Of a stretch of DNA of 64,000 nucleotides, positions 18,897 through 28,057 are shown in pieces (the first letter of the stretch is position 1; every line of letters begins with the position of its first letter). Source of the stretch: Planctomycetota bacterium (GTDB lineage: Bacteria > Planctomycetota > Planctomycetia > Planctomycetales > Planctomycetaceae); assembly GCA_018242525.1 (NCBI GenBank), contig JAFEBS010000033.1, forward strand, positions 1-64,000, read 5' to 3'. Below the pieces are notes generated by a model. The model saw only the letters and a program-made list of their open reading frames with translations, ran no database searches and was not told the origin of the DNA. Made by a program: the position numbers and the translations under genes.

Positions 18897-20774
18897 CTAC
18901 CTCTTGCGCTCGTACTGAAAATCCAAAGTCCCTTCTGCCAGCGTGATCTCCTTGATGGCGTCCAGCAGATTGGCGCGGCTGGCCTTTTCGGGCGTCAGTT
19001 TCACATCGGAGGACAGGGCGTAGACTGTGATGTGGTATTGCTTGACTCCGGGCCCCTTGGATTTCATCGGATCATACTCGCGCCGGTTCTTGTCATTGAC
19101 ACCGATCGTCCCGGCCCGCATTTCATTCCTGGCGAGTTTCGTGATGTTGGCCGGGATGTTGTAAACGACCCAGTACGACTTGATGTCACCCGGTCCGGGG
19201 ACATGCCAGACATTGACCGCGTACGACTTGGTCCCCTGGGGAGCACCAGCCCATTCGACCGGCGGCGAAGCACTGGCACCGTCGCCCGTGAATTCCACAG
19301 GAATGGTCCCTCCCGGCTGAAACGCCGGACTTGTGACGGTCAATTGAGGGAGATTGCTCTTCGCCCTGGTCGCGGTGTCTGTCCGGGGACCGTCCGGGCG
19401 ACCTTCACCAGGGCGCGGCTGTCCATCACGCGAGGGGCGGTCACCCCGGGGCGGTGGCGGTCCTTCGCCGCGTCGTGGAGGTGGGGGCGGTCGATCCTCA
19501 CTCCCCGGGCCGGGACCAGCCGGGCCACGACGACGCGGAGTGTAGTTTTCGGTGGTCGACTTTCCGTCGGTGTCCACGAACACAAATCGGGCGGATCCGT
19601 CATCGGACAGAGTGTACCGGACAGAACCTTTTCGGCCGTTCACGGAATAGGTCAATTCATAGCTGTTCGGCTTCGTTTCCTGGAAGTCGATGATCTTCGC
19701 TCCCCGCAGCGGTCGCAGGTCGGGACGCAGCGGATTCGCGCGAGGTTGAGGCTCCACCTGTCCGCCGCGTTCGGTCACTTCACCGTAGAACCCGCCGTTC
19801 AAATAGGGATAGGTCTTCGTCGCGTGATAGTGATAGTTCCCCCGCGCGTCCTTGTGTCCATTGAACGCATCCAACCCCGTTACCTTCGATCCATCGGGTT
19901 CGTCGTAACCGTAGATCGGATAGCCGTCCAGCGCGTACGCGATCGGCAGTCCCCGGCCGACGGTCTTTTCCAGATGGACCGGGGCGATGTGATAGTGGTA
20001 GTCGTCCGCTCGACCGCAGTGGCCTCCGAATTCATCAAGTTCCCCGAACAGAAACGCATCGTCGCCGCGATTGTTCAACGGATTGAAGATGGGGACACCA
20101 TTCGCCGCCAGGGCAATCGCACCCCGCAGGAAATTCCCCTTGGCTGATTGAGGACTCTTCGCGGGGACCGGATTCAACGGAATCCGCCAGGCGTTGTCAC
20201 CCAGATAGGCTTGAGGAATCGGAACCTGCTGCTGCCAGGCGGTGATCCCGACCATCATCTGGTGGTCGGGGATCCCCCTGGATTCGACGTAGAAGAACTG
20301 GTCGTCCCAGCGAGTGCGAATGGCCTTTGTCTTCACGAAGGCTGCGAACGCCGCCGCGATTTCCGGAGACCTGGTGTCACGTCCGCGATCCGTGTCTGCC
20401 TGAGCCAGCAGCATCGGCAATTCCTGGGCAGCCTGCAGGTTCAAGTTTCGATCCTCGCTTACATCGGCCAGAAGCGGCAAGGACAATTGGTCGTTGCCGA
20501 GTAAAATCCGGTTCATTCGCTGAGCGATCCAAGCCTGGTCGGCATCAACCAACTGCGAAATCTGAACGCTTTCGAGCGAACCGTCGCGGCGACGAATCTG
20601 CACCTGTCCTACCTTGAGCGTCACAAACGAACCACGGACCAGAATTGGACCATCGCGAAGAGTCCAGACACGGTCATTGTCATTCTGACGAGGCAAATGT
20701 CCCGGATGGGCCACGACGATAGATTCGGTACCCAAGGCCAGCAGTGCAGCGATCAAAACGATGAGTCGGACCAT
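18897..20774 (-). CDS. Secreted YHYH-domain protein fused to a PEBP (YbhB/YbcL-like) domain
   Basis: About 625 residues from ATG 20774; a TTG at 20801 is possible but spoils the signal peptide. After the leader (ending near VVAHPGH) comes a region reading KVGQVQIRRRDG, then a YHYH domain with two histidine motifs, DDYHYH (about residue 260) and GNYHYH (about 315), around DGYPIYGYDEPDG. A Pro/Arg/Gly-rich linker (about 410-460) leads to a phosphatidylethanolamine-binding-protein fold (about 473-625) with GDGASASPPVEW and HVPGPGDIKSYW. YHYH and PEBP proteins are usually separate. Substrate and role are unknown. Confidence 0.86.
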   Translation of the reverse strand: MVRLIVLIAALLALGTESIVVAHPGHLPRQNDNDRVWTLRDGPILVRGSFVTLKVGQVQIRRRDGSLESVQISQLVDADQAWIAQRMNRILLGNDQLSLPLLADVSEDRNLNLQAAQELPMLLAQADTDRGRDTRSPEIAAAFAAFVKTKAIRTRWDDQFFYVESRGIPDHQMMVGITAWQQQVPIPQAYLGDNAWRIPLNPVPAKSPQSAKGNFLRGAIALAANGVPIFNPLNNRGDDAFLFGELDEFGGHCGRADDYHYHIAPVHLEKTVGRGLPIAYALDGYPIYGYDEPDGSKVTGLDAFNGHKDARGNYHYHATKTYPYLNGGFYGEVTERGGQVEPQPRANPLRPDLRPLRGAKIIDFQETKPNSYELTYSVNGRKGSVRYTLSDDGSARFVFVDTDGKSTTENYTPRRRGPAGPGPGSEDRPPPPPRRGEGPPPPRGDRPSRDGQPRPGEGRPDGPRTDTATRAKSNLPQLTVTSPAFQPGGTIPVEFTGDGASASPPVEWAGAPQGTKSYAVNVWHVPGPGDIKSYWVVYNIPANITKLARNEMRAGTIGVNDKNRREYDPMKSKGPGVKQYHITVYALSSDVKLTPEKASRANLLDAIKEITLAEGTLDFQYERKR

Positions 20775-21109
20775 GATCGGTTTCACGTGAAAAGCGGGCA
20801 ATGTTCGTCAGGTATATTGTCAGGGGCACACATCGAGTTTGTTCTTTCAGCAGCAGGCCGGCAACAACGTCATTCTACTCTGTCCCCGGACAGAACAAAC
20901 AGCGTCATGCGGTTGTCGTTGCAATCTCTGGAGATACCCAAGGGGCAGTCCGCGTTTTCCAAGGGTTGGAGTGGAAAGAAGCAGATTCTTGACATCCCTT
21001 CCGCCGTAATGCAGACTTCTTCCGCCAGGTGCAGCATGTGTTAGGCCGACTTCGGTAGAACAGTCCTTCGCTGGCAAGCTCTCAGAAGCACGGCACCGGA
21101 GGTCTTTCA
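20775..21109. other. Intergenic region, no gene seen
   Basis: About 335 bp between divergent genes. It contains a short hairpin around TGTCCCCGGACA and no ORF with a credible protein. The last bases carry the GGAGG site of the next gene (21098-21102). Confidence 0.5.
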
Positions 21110-21523
21110 TTGTTTCTCACACTCCTTGCCGTCACGCTGGCGATTTCATTTGTTGTCTCGTTTCTCGTGGCGTTGCTCTTTCGTAAACCAATTGCCCAGA
21201 TTCTGGCACACACTGTCGCACACGAATCCAGCAAAGCATGGGCTCGTTTTGTCGTCTTCACCATCTTTGTCGCCGGTGCCTCGGGAGGCGCTGAAATCTA
21301 TCGCCTTGAACGGTACATCAATCCCCGTCACCAGGATTCGGAACCGATCGCGTTGAACACAGATCGCTGGGTCTTCGAAGTGTATCAGTCGATGGTCGGC
21401 GCGGTGCAGTCCATCGTGTGGATTCTCGCGACGTTTTTCATCATCACACTCATTGCAAATGTACTCGTTCGCATTTTCGAAAGTCGGCGTCACTCAACAA
21501 ATCCGCCCGAACCAGAATCCTGA
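21110..21523 (+). CDS. Small membrane protein, unknown function
   Basis: A 137-residue protein starting at a TTG codon. The start is supported by GGAGG seven bases upstream. There are three hydrophobic segments: about residues 2-24, 46-62 and 96-118. A loop with charged and aromatic residues (EIYRLERYINPRHQDSEP) lies between the second and third, and a polar tail ends in NPPEPES. I recognise no family. It is flanked by a divergent gene and a convergent gene, so it is probably a single transcript. Confidence 0.7.
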   Translation: MFLTLLAVTLAISFVVSFLVALLFRKPIAQILAHTVAHESSKAWARFVVFTIFVAGASGGAEIYRLERYINPRHQDSEPIALNTDRWVFEVYQSMVGAVQSIVWILATFFIITLIANVLVRIFESRRHSTNPPEPES

Positions 21524-21689
21524 CATCGCAATCAGGTGTGGGGAGTTGATTGGACGCCCGTCCATGAACGCACGGCAAGGTGTTTTGCTGGGGTTATGGG
21601 CCAGTGTAGGAACTTAGGCGGAAAAGCCCGGCAGTCGTCGGGCATACAGCGCTTTTCACGGAACTTCTCAGGGGCCGCGATCCCAAGTT

Positions 21690-23477
21690 TCACAGCGACT
21701 TGAGGAACTCGATCAATGCCTCACGCTCTTCATCGGTCAGGGTTTCACCGACGAGGTCTTCTGGCCGATGATATTTCGACAGAACGGCATCCAGGCTGCG
21801 GGCCTTGCCGGTGTGCAGGAAACGACGGCGCGAGGCGACTCCGCGTAGCGACGGAGGATTGTAGTGCGTGTCACGATCCCGGGTGTCGACCACCTTTCCG
21901 TCATACAACTCTTCGGAAGTGAATTGCGTACCGGTGTGACAGGTGGCACATCCCGCCTTGCCGGAGAATAGAACCCGCCCCAGGTCTCGCTTTCGAGCCG
22001 CAGCCGGATCGGTCGTCGTCGCCCGGGGATTGGCCGGGTGGTCGAGCGTCTTGAGGTACGCGACCAGTGCCGTGGCATCTTCGTCGGTGATTGGTTGTTT
22101 GGTGGACATGCTTTCGGTCAGCGATCGCTTCATGGCATCGTGCAGGTCCTTCTGCCAGCCATGCCATGTCCAGGGACCGGTCTCCGCCACCCCGCGCAGC
22201 GACGGCGTCAGCTTGGGAGTTCCGTAGCTGCGATCATTCCGCGTATCAAAGACCTGGCCCGCCGTGTGGCCGTCGGTGTGGCAGGTATGGCAACTGAACC
22301 ACGAATGCATTGATCGGTCCGCGTCGTAAAAAATGGCCTCGCCCTCCCGCGCCAGGTTCGGTTCCGACGAACTGCCCAACTCGACGGTGGTGGTGACGCT
22401 CCCCGATTCCAGGTCGACAACCTGCACGCTGTTGGACAGATAATTCGCCACCACGACGGTGTGATCATCCAGGACGTTGATTCCCAGGGGACGGCCTCCC
22501 AGTTTGATCCGGCGAAACCTGGACGGGTCCTTTTGCATGGCAGCGGGCAAGAAATCGCCAGGGTCGCCCTTCGGCCAGGGGATTGACGGGAAGTCGATGA
22601 TCAGCAGTTCGTGAGTTCCCCCGCAGGTGACCATCAACCGCGATTCATCGGGACTGAAGACCGCGGCGTAGGCGTCGCCGACCGCTTTTCCCCGGATATC
22701 CAGACCCAGTTGCTTTTGGGAGCTTGGTTCACCGTCCGGCAATGGCAGCTTGGAAATCCGGTTGTCGATGACCCAGCCAATGTCGATCATCTGTGCCGTC
22801 ACCGAAAACTCACGATTGACGGCATGTGGCATCACCAGCAGTTGCGAGTCGCGCGTCATCGCCGGAATGCCGGGGTTGAACGCACCGTCGAACAGCCTGC
22901 GTTCGCTGACCAATTGCCTGGTGTCGAGGTCATGCACGTACACCGTCGCCGGAACCGCGGTGCAGGTAATCAGCCAGCGTCCATCCGGAGAAACTCGAAC
23001 GGTCTTGGGAATGCCACTGGCAGGCAGCGTCGGAATGGATGTCCCTGGCGCGGCGGACAGATCCACGATGGCCACCGCATCTTCACCTCCGAGTGCTACG
23101 TAGACCGTCCGTCGATCCTTGGACAACGCCAGTCCGCGTGGCTCATCCCCGACGGGAATCGTGCGCAGCAGTTTCAGGGAATTTCCGGTTCGCGAAACTT
23201 CGACCAGCGCGTCGTCATGCAACAGGCTGACAATGGCGCGAGAATCGTTGGTCCACGCCAGATCGGCGGGGCCACGTCCGACGGCCAATTCGTCCAGGAC
23301 CCGGCCGGACGCCAAATCGATCAGGCTGACACTGCCGCTGGTGTGATTCGCGGTCAGACAGACGGATTGATCGCTGCTGACGGCCAGCGCGATGGGGCTG
23401 CGATCACCGTCGACGGCCGAGGCGGCAGCGGCGCATGACAGCAGCGCAATCGCGGAGAGTATTCTGACAGAGTCCAT
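21690..23477 (-). CDS. Secreted YVTN-type beta-propeller / di-haem cytochrome c protein
   Basis: About 595 residues from ATG 23477, which opens with a clear signal peptide (MDSVRILSAIALLSCAAAASA). The frame stays open to 23939 but that part encodes the hairpin repeat at 23654-23755 and is unlikely coding. Residues about 25-370 form propeller repeats with YVTN-like strands (RRTVYVALGGEDAVAIVDL). Two c-type haem motifs follow, CHTCH at about 392 and CATCH at about 511, in a region resembling MauG/cytochrome c peroxidases. Likely a periplasmic electron-transfer protein or oxidase. It diverges from the DUF1501 gene at 23854. Confidence 0.87.
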   Translation of the reverse strand: MDSVRILSAIALLSCAAAASAVDGDRSPIALAVSSDQSVCLTANHTSGSVSLIDLASGRVLDELAVGRGPADLAWTNDSRAIVSLLHDDALVEVSRTGNSLKLLRTIPVGDEPRGLALSKDRRTVYVALGGEDAVAIVDLSAAPGTSIPTLPASGIPKTVRVSPDGRWLITCTAVPATVYVHDLDTRQLVSERRLFDGAFNPGIPAMTRDSQLLVMPHAVNREFSVTAQMIDIGWVIDNRISKLPLPDGEPSSQKQLGLDIRGKAVGDAYAAVFSPDESRLMVTCGGTHELLIIDFPSIPWPKGDPGDFLPAAMQKDPSRFRRIKLGGRPLGINVLDDHTVVVANYLSNSVQVVDLESGSVTTTVELGSSSEPNLAREGEAIFYDADRSMHSWFSCHTCHTDGHTAGQVFDTRNDRSYGTPKLTPSLRGVAETGPWTWHGWQKDLHDAMKRSLTESMSTKQPITDEDATALVAYLKTLDHPANPRATTTDPAAARKRDLGRVLFSGKAGCATCHTGTQFTSEELYDGKVVDTRDRDTHYNPPSLRGVASRRRFLHTGKARSLDAVLSKYHRPEDLVGETLTDEEREALIEFLKSL

Positions 23478-23653
23478 TGAGTGAGTTCCCTTGGTTTCGA
23501 TGGACAGGGGATTGGAACCAGATCCCGGTTCCAGCCCACGCAGTATCCGCGGAAATGTGACGGCAAGCCAGAGAGATTGCCCGAGAAATCCGGGAATCCG
23601 CAGCGACCTGAGACACATTCCGCACCGGTTTTCCAAGTTTTTGCAATCCGCCC

Positions 23654-23755
23654 GGGGTCTGGCACTTCGGAAATTCGGAATTGGCTGGAGTGGGTCCATG
23701 ATGGCGGGCCGGAGTTGAGTCCAGCCAATTCCGAATTTCCGAAGTGCCAGACCCC
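23654..23755. repeat. Long near-perfect inverted repeat (hairpin)
   Basis: Arms of about 37 bp start GGGGTCTGGCACTTCGG and end in the matching CCGAAGTGCCAGACCCC, with a loop of about 28 bases. It lies between two divergent genes and so could form a strong cruciform or RNA hairpin in both leaders. The GGGGTCTG tip resembles the cores of elements A and B in this window. Confidence 0.85.
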
Positions 23756-23853
23756 TGATCGCCAGACCCCAGACGACAGCGTGACCTGCCTGGGCTTGCA
23801 TCCCTCGTCGGCAGTGTGGATCATCAATTGACACCGAATCGGAGGCTTGCCTG

Positions 23854-25308
23854 ATGATTGATCGTGCCGAACAACAACGCCTGCAGGAGATCACCCGCCG
23901 ACATTTCTTCCGCAATTGTGGATTGGGCGTGGGTTCCATGGCCCTGGGATCGCTGCTGGCCGACGGACGAACGGCGTTGGCTGATACTCAACCGCCCGGA
24001 TACACACCCGGCAGCCGGGGGTTGCACCATGATCCCAAGGCCAAGGCCGTCATCTTTCTGTTCATGGCCGGCGGTCCCAGCCAGTTGGAACTGTTTGACG
24101 ACAAACCCAAGTTGCGGGAACTGCATGGGCAGGTGATTCCCGAATCGTATGTCAAAGGGAAGCGGTTCGCGTTTATCAAGGCCGACGCCAAACTGCTGGG
24201 TTCCGTTCGAAAGTTTTCGCGGCATGGTCAGTCTGGGGCGGAAATCAGTGAACTTCTGCCTCACTTGTCGGGAGTGGCCGACGACCTGTGCTTCGTCAAG
24301 TCGATGTCGACCGATGTCTTTAATCACGGGCCCGCCAAGTTGTTCGTGAACACCGGTTCCCCTCAGTTCATGGGACGGCCGAGCATGGGGGCCTGGGTCA
24401 CGTATGGCTTGGGGAGTGATTCCAAGAATCTGCCGGGGTTCGTCGTCCTGCAGTCAGGGCCGCGGGGACCTCGCGGCGGTGCTCCCTTATGGGCCAGCGG
24501 GTTTCTTCCCACGAACTTTCAAGGTGTTCCCCTGCGGTCAGGCAAAGAACCGATCCTGAACCTGGAGAATCCGGCGGGGATCAACCTGCAACGGCAGCGT
24601 GAATTCGTGTCGGCCGTCAACGATTTGAATGCCCTGCGCCAGGACGCCACCGCCGATCCCGAAATCGCCACGCGGATCGCGTCCTACGAAATGGCGTACC
24701 GGATGCAAACCAGCGCCCCGGAGTTGATGGATCTGCACGGGGAAACCAAGGAAACCCTGGAGCTTTACGGCGCGGAACCGGGGAAACACTCATTTGCCAA
24801 CAACTGTCTGCTGGCCCGGCGGCTGGTCGAACGTGGAGTCCGGTTTGTCCAGTTGTATCACACCGACTGGGATCACCACGGTAATGCGGGGACGGACCTG
24901 GCCAAATCACTCGATGACCGCTGCCGAGAAACCGACCGTGCCTGTGCCGCACTGGTGGCAGACCTGAAGCAGCGCGGATTGCTGGACCAGACCATCGTTG
25001 TCTGGGGTGGCGAGTTTGGCCGGACACCGCAGGGCGAAGATCGCGAAACGCTGCCGGGTCGAGACCACCACATTGAGGCCTATACCATGTGGATGACCGG
25101 CGGCGGCTTCAAGACTGGACAAACCATTGGGGCCACCGATGAGATCGGTTACTACACGGTTGAGGACAAGGTCCACGTTCACGACCTGCAGGCCACCATC
25201 CTGCATCTGCTGGGGATCGATCATCTGAAGCTGACCTACAAGTTCCTGGGCCGCAATTTCCGGCTGACGGACGTGCATGGAAACGTCGTCCGTAAGCTTC
25301 TGGCATGA
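23854..25308 (+). CDS. DUF1501 protein, Tat-exported (third copy, unpaired)
   Basis: A 484-residue protein. ATG 23854 has GGAGG (23841-23845) upstream. The leader has a twin-arginine motif (TRRHFFRNCGLG near residue 15). Family motifs: FLFMAGGPSQLELFDDKP, VWGGEFGRTPQGE and HDLQATILHLLG. Unlike the other two copies it has no DUF1549/DUF1553 partner next to it. Its divergent neighbour is a different di-haem propeller protein, which may be the functional replacement. Confidence 0.94.
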   Translation: MIDRAEQQRLQEITRRHFFRNCGLGVGSMALGSLLADGRTALADTQPPGYTPGSRGLHHDPKAKAVIFLFMAGGPSQLELFDDKPKLRELHGQVIPESYVKGKRFAFIKADAKLLGSVRKFSRHGQSGAEISELLPHLSGVADDLCFVKSMSTDVFNHGPAKLFVNTGSPQFMGRPSMGAWVTYGLGSDSKNLPGFVVLQSGPRGPRGGAPLWASGFLPTNFQGVPLRSGKEPILNLENPAGINLQRQREFVSAVNDLNALRQDATADPEIATRIASYEMAYRMQTSAPELMDLHGETKETLELYGAEPGKHSFANNCLLARRLVERGVRFVQLYHTDWDHHGNAGTDLAKSLDDRCRETDRACAALVADLKQRGLLDQTIVVWGGEFGRTPQGEDRETLPGRDHHIEAYTMWMTGGGFKTGQTIGATDEIGYYTVEDKVHVHDLQATILHLLGIDHLKLTYKFLGRNFRLTDVHGNVVRKLLA

Positions 25309-25448
25309 CCTCGTATTGAGGGCCGTGCTCTCAACCCAATTCGAGCGACCGCTTGAAAATCGCAACTGCCGCTCGCCCGGCGCACCCCGCATGGACTCTC
25401 CTAAATCACTTTGCAGAATGTTGGGACGGAATCTGGGAAGCCTCAAAA

Positions 25449-25527
25449 CACTAGCCCGACGCGCGAGCGAGGGATTCGTCGATGCGTGTCCAACTTGTTT
25501 ATCCCTCGCTCGCGCGTCGGGCTAGTG
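25449..25527. repeat. Palindromic repeat family C, intact copy
   Basis: Perfect 27-bp arms (25449-25475 and 25501-25527) begin CACTAGCCCGACGCGCGAGC and flank a 25-base loop containing GATGCGTGTCCAAC. A related copy at 31070-31241 is interrupted by element A2, and a decayed relative lies at about 47590-47700. It is intergenic, between a DUF1501 gene and a thioredoxin-fold gene. Confidence 0.85.
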
Positions 25528-25576
25528 TCTCAGGTTCATGCAACGCTGTTTAGATCCATTTTTGAAAGCCACCGCC

Positions 25577-26197
25577 ATGCGATATCAAACCTGCAAATGG
25601 ATGCTCCTGGTCGGATTCCTGGTGAACGGATTTTGCGTTCGCGCCGGGGAATTCAATGAGGTCCTGAATATCGGCGATGCTGCTCCTGCCTGGACGGAAC
25701 TGCCGGGGACAGATGGCAAGAAGCATTCACTGTCTGACTACAAGGATCGTGATGTTGTTGTGCTGATCTTCACGTGTGCTTCGTGCCCCACGGCCGTCGA
25801 CTACGAAGACCGGATCATCGACCTGGCCAGGCGGTACGGGGGCGAAAAAGGGAAAGTGGCCGTTGTAGCGGTTTGCGTGAATCGCGTGAAAGGAGACACC
25901 CTGCCCGACCTGACGGAGCGGGCGAAGCAACGGGAGTTTCCGTTTGACTACCTGTACGACGAGTCCCAGCAAATCGCCAGGAACTACGGTGCGATTTTCA
26001 CACCCGAGTGTTACGTGCTGAACCGCGACCGCAAGCTGGTCTACATGGGGGCGCTGGACGATCGTTCGGATGCAGCCAAAGTGCAGAAGAAGTTCGTCGA
26101 GGAAGCCATTGCCGCAAGTCTCAACGGGCAGGCTCCCGCGGTTCAGGAAACGATCGCGCGCGGCTGCCGCGTCCGTTACGCCCGTGAACGCAAATAG
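25577..26197 (+). CDS. Secreted thioredoxin-fold (redoxin/AhpC-TSA-like) protein
   Basis: About 206 residues from ATG 25577, which gives an N-terminal export signal (MRYQTCKWMLLVGFLVNGF); ATG 25538 would start inside the repeat flank. The fold is recognisable from IGDAAPAWTELPGTDGKKHSL, then VVLIFTCASCPTAVDYEDR with a CxxC at Cys67 and Cys70, and a cis-Pro region IFTPECYVL. Such proteins act as extracytoplasmic thiol-disulfide reductases or peroxiredoxin-like enzymes. It is a single gene; the partner is unknown. Confidence 0.85.
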   Translation: MRYQTCKWMLLVGFLVNGFCVRAGEFNEVLNIGDAAPAWTELPGTDGKKHSLSDYKDRDVVVLIFTCASCPTAVDYEDRIIDLARRYGGEKGKVAVVAVCVNRVKGDTLPDLTERAKQREFPFDYLYDESQQIARNYGAIFTPECYVLNRDRKLVYMGALDDRSDAAKVQKKFVEEAIAASLNGQAPAVQETIARGCRVRYARERK

Positions 26198-26559
26198 CGG
26201 GGTTCGAGGCGAACAGCGGTGTTGCCAAGTTGCCACGCGCGTTTCCAATTCTCCACATGTCACTGCAGGCGGTCTTTGGGAACATGTCAGACAAGTTCCT
26301 ACAGACCCGTTTGCTGACCGGGTGTATCCGGTCCAAACGGTAGACAAGCTTACGATTCATCGCCTGAGCTTACGCCTTCGTCAGGCGAGCACGCACTGGC
26401 GTAAGGTGTGCAGTAGGGTTTGGCACCCAACACGTTTGTTTGGTTCTGAGCGGACCAGTTTTCGTCGACGGGGGACGCGGTTCCCCGGCAATTCGGAAAC
26501 GGCGAGTCCAGTACCAAATCGTCCCCGGATCGGGGGCGAAGTATCCAGAGTGCCAGGCA
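26198..26559. other. Intergenic region, no gene seen
   Basis: About 360 bp with short imperfect hairpins, such as CCTGAGCTTACGCCTTCGTCAGG-like pairing near 26365, and no convincing ORF. A frame open from 26440 joins the acyltransferase gene, but its protein is low-complexity and unlike the family. Confidence 0.5.
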
Positions 26560-27729
26560 ATGCATCACGATTCCACTGCTCTCCTTGAACCTGCTTCCGT
26601 TGACCGGATTCGAAACGTCTCCGCTCAGGTCCAACCCCCGTCACAGCGTGTACCAGGAGAATTGCCCGCTCCCGATTGGCTGGATCGGGGGCAGATCCCG
26701 GGATTGGACGGCTTGCGAGCGATCGCCGTCATGCTGGTGTTGCTGGTTCATGCGGAACAGACTCCAGGATTCCCGGACTGGCTCCGAGTGATCTCGCACC
26801 ACGGTGCCATTGGCGTGGACACGTTCTTCGTCATCAGCGGATTCCTGATCACGACCCTGTTGGCGCGCGAACTGGAACGTACGGGAAAGATCAACCTGAA
26901 ACGATTTTACGCGCGTCGGTTTTTGCGAATCATCCCTGCATATTGCGCCCTGCTGGTCGCAGTGGCCTGCTGCCAGCTTTGCGGCAAGTTTCACTTGCAG
27001 GCTCGCGACTGGGTGGCGGCCCTGACCTACACCACCAACTTTCTGTATCACCCGTCGTGGGAACTGGGGCATACCTGGTCTTTGTCGGTCGAAGAGCATT
27101 TCTACCTGTTGTGGCCGTTTGCCTTGTTTGCGGCCGGGATCATCGGCGGCTGGCGAACGGCCCTGGGCTGCATTTTCGGCTGCTGGGGACTGCGCTGTTT
27201 CGTTGCCCTGGTCCTGCCCGCACTGACGTCGCGGGAAATCGGGGCGTACTATTCGGCACTGTCAGAGAACTCAACATTCACTCGACTGGATACCATTTCG
27301 GCCGGTTGCCTGCTGGCCCTGGCCTGTCGCAATGATGTCTGGCGCGGCCGACTCGATCGGTTGACCCGACCGGGCCATCTGGTTGCGTATTTTGCGACGC
27401 TGTGTGTGTCGCTGGCCCTCTCCGTCTCGGCGAAGTACCACCTGTGTGCCTCGTACACCATAAACGCGTTTTGCATCTCCATGTTGATGTGGGGAATGAT
27501 TCGATCCGAAGGCTGGGCAGCCCGGATCCTGGCCAATCCGATTCTGACGACACTGGGGATCGGGTCCTACAGCATTTACTTGTGGCAGCAGTTGTTCATT
27601 CATCCCCGGCAAACCGACTGGATTCACGCCTTCCCGCAGAATATCGCCCTGTCGCTGGGAGTCGCCTGTCTGTCATTCTGGTGGATTGAACGCCCGTTCA
27701 ACCGCCTGAAAGATCGAATGGCGAAGTAG
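26560..27729 (+). CDS. Acyltransferase family 3 (OafA/YrhL-like) membrane protein
   Basis: About 389 residues from ATG 26560. After roughly 40 polar residues the family signature PGLDGLRAIAVMLVLLVHA appears, followed by HHGAIGVDTFFVISGFLI and the YARRFLRIIPAY block, then about ten hydrophobic segments and the C-terminal FWWIERPFNRLK. Members O-acetylate or otherwise acylate exported sugars using cytoplasmic acyl-CoA. The conserved His in LLVHA and Arg-Arg in YARRFLRI are present. Its likely substrate is an envelope polysaccharide; the next gene is a polysaccharide deacetylase. Confidence 0.91.
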   Translation: MHHDSTALLEPASVDRIRNVSAQVQPPSQRVPGELPAPDWLDRGQIPGLDGLRAIAVMLVLLVHAEQTPGFPDWLRVISHHGAIGVDTFFVISGFLITTLLARELERTGKINLKRFYARRFLRIIPAYCALLVAVACCQLCGKFHLQARDWVAALTYTTNFLYHPSWELGHTWSLSVEEHFYLLWPFALFAAGIIGGWRTALGCIFGCWGLRCFVALVLPALTSREIGAYYSALSENSTFTRLDTISAGCLLALACRNDVWRGRLDRLTRPGHLVAYFATLCVSLALSVSAKYHLCASYTINAFCISMLMWGMIRSEGWAARILANPILTTLGIGSYSIYLWQQLFIHPRQTDWIHAFPQNIALSLGVACLSFWWIERPFNRLKDRMAK

Positions 27730-27737
27730 CCCGGCTG

Positions 27738-27827
27738 TGCCCACCAAATGGGGTCTGACCCCCTCCCAATGTGGTGTCGATTCAAATCAGATTCCTGTGG
27801 CAGGGGTCTTACCCCATTTGGTGGGCA
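27738..27827. repeat. Palindromic repeat family B, copy B1
   Basis: Arms of about 25 bp start TGCCCACCAAATGGGGTC and close with the complement, with two mismatches. The centre contains ATGTGGTGTCGATTC and CCTGTGGCAGGGG. A second copy, in opposite orientation, is at 59062-59157. It directly follows the acyltransferase stop codon (27729) and could act as its 3' end structure. Confidence 0.78.
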
Positions 27828-28057
27828 AAGCCCAAGGTGGTCCGGCAGTCCATTGCGAAAATCGGATTTCTCCCGTCGTAACGATTATTCAGGTCGCCCA
27901 AAATCGATCGCTCGTAGGGAACGTCTTGAATCGTCGAATCGTTTGAGCGGGTTTTCGTAAGGTTCGAGGCAAACGAGCCGACTTGCCGTCAATCAATGTG
28001 CAAGAGTTGGTGGAATCGTCCGTACGACAACGCAACTCCTCATGCGATTTGGCCACA

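Noticed and set aside
18825-20147. Long open frame antisense to the YHYH-PEBP gene
   Set aside because: Arg/Gly/Pro-rich shadow of a real gene, with no recognisable motif.
23478-23939. N-terminal extension of the di-haem propeller protein
   Set aside because: It would translate the hairpin repeat and overlap the divergent DUF1501 start. The ATG at 23477 begins with a textbook signal peptide.
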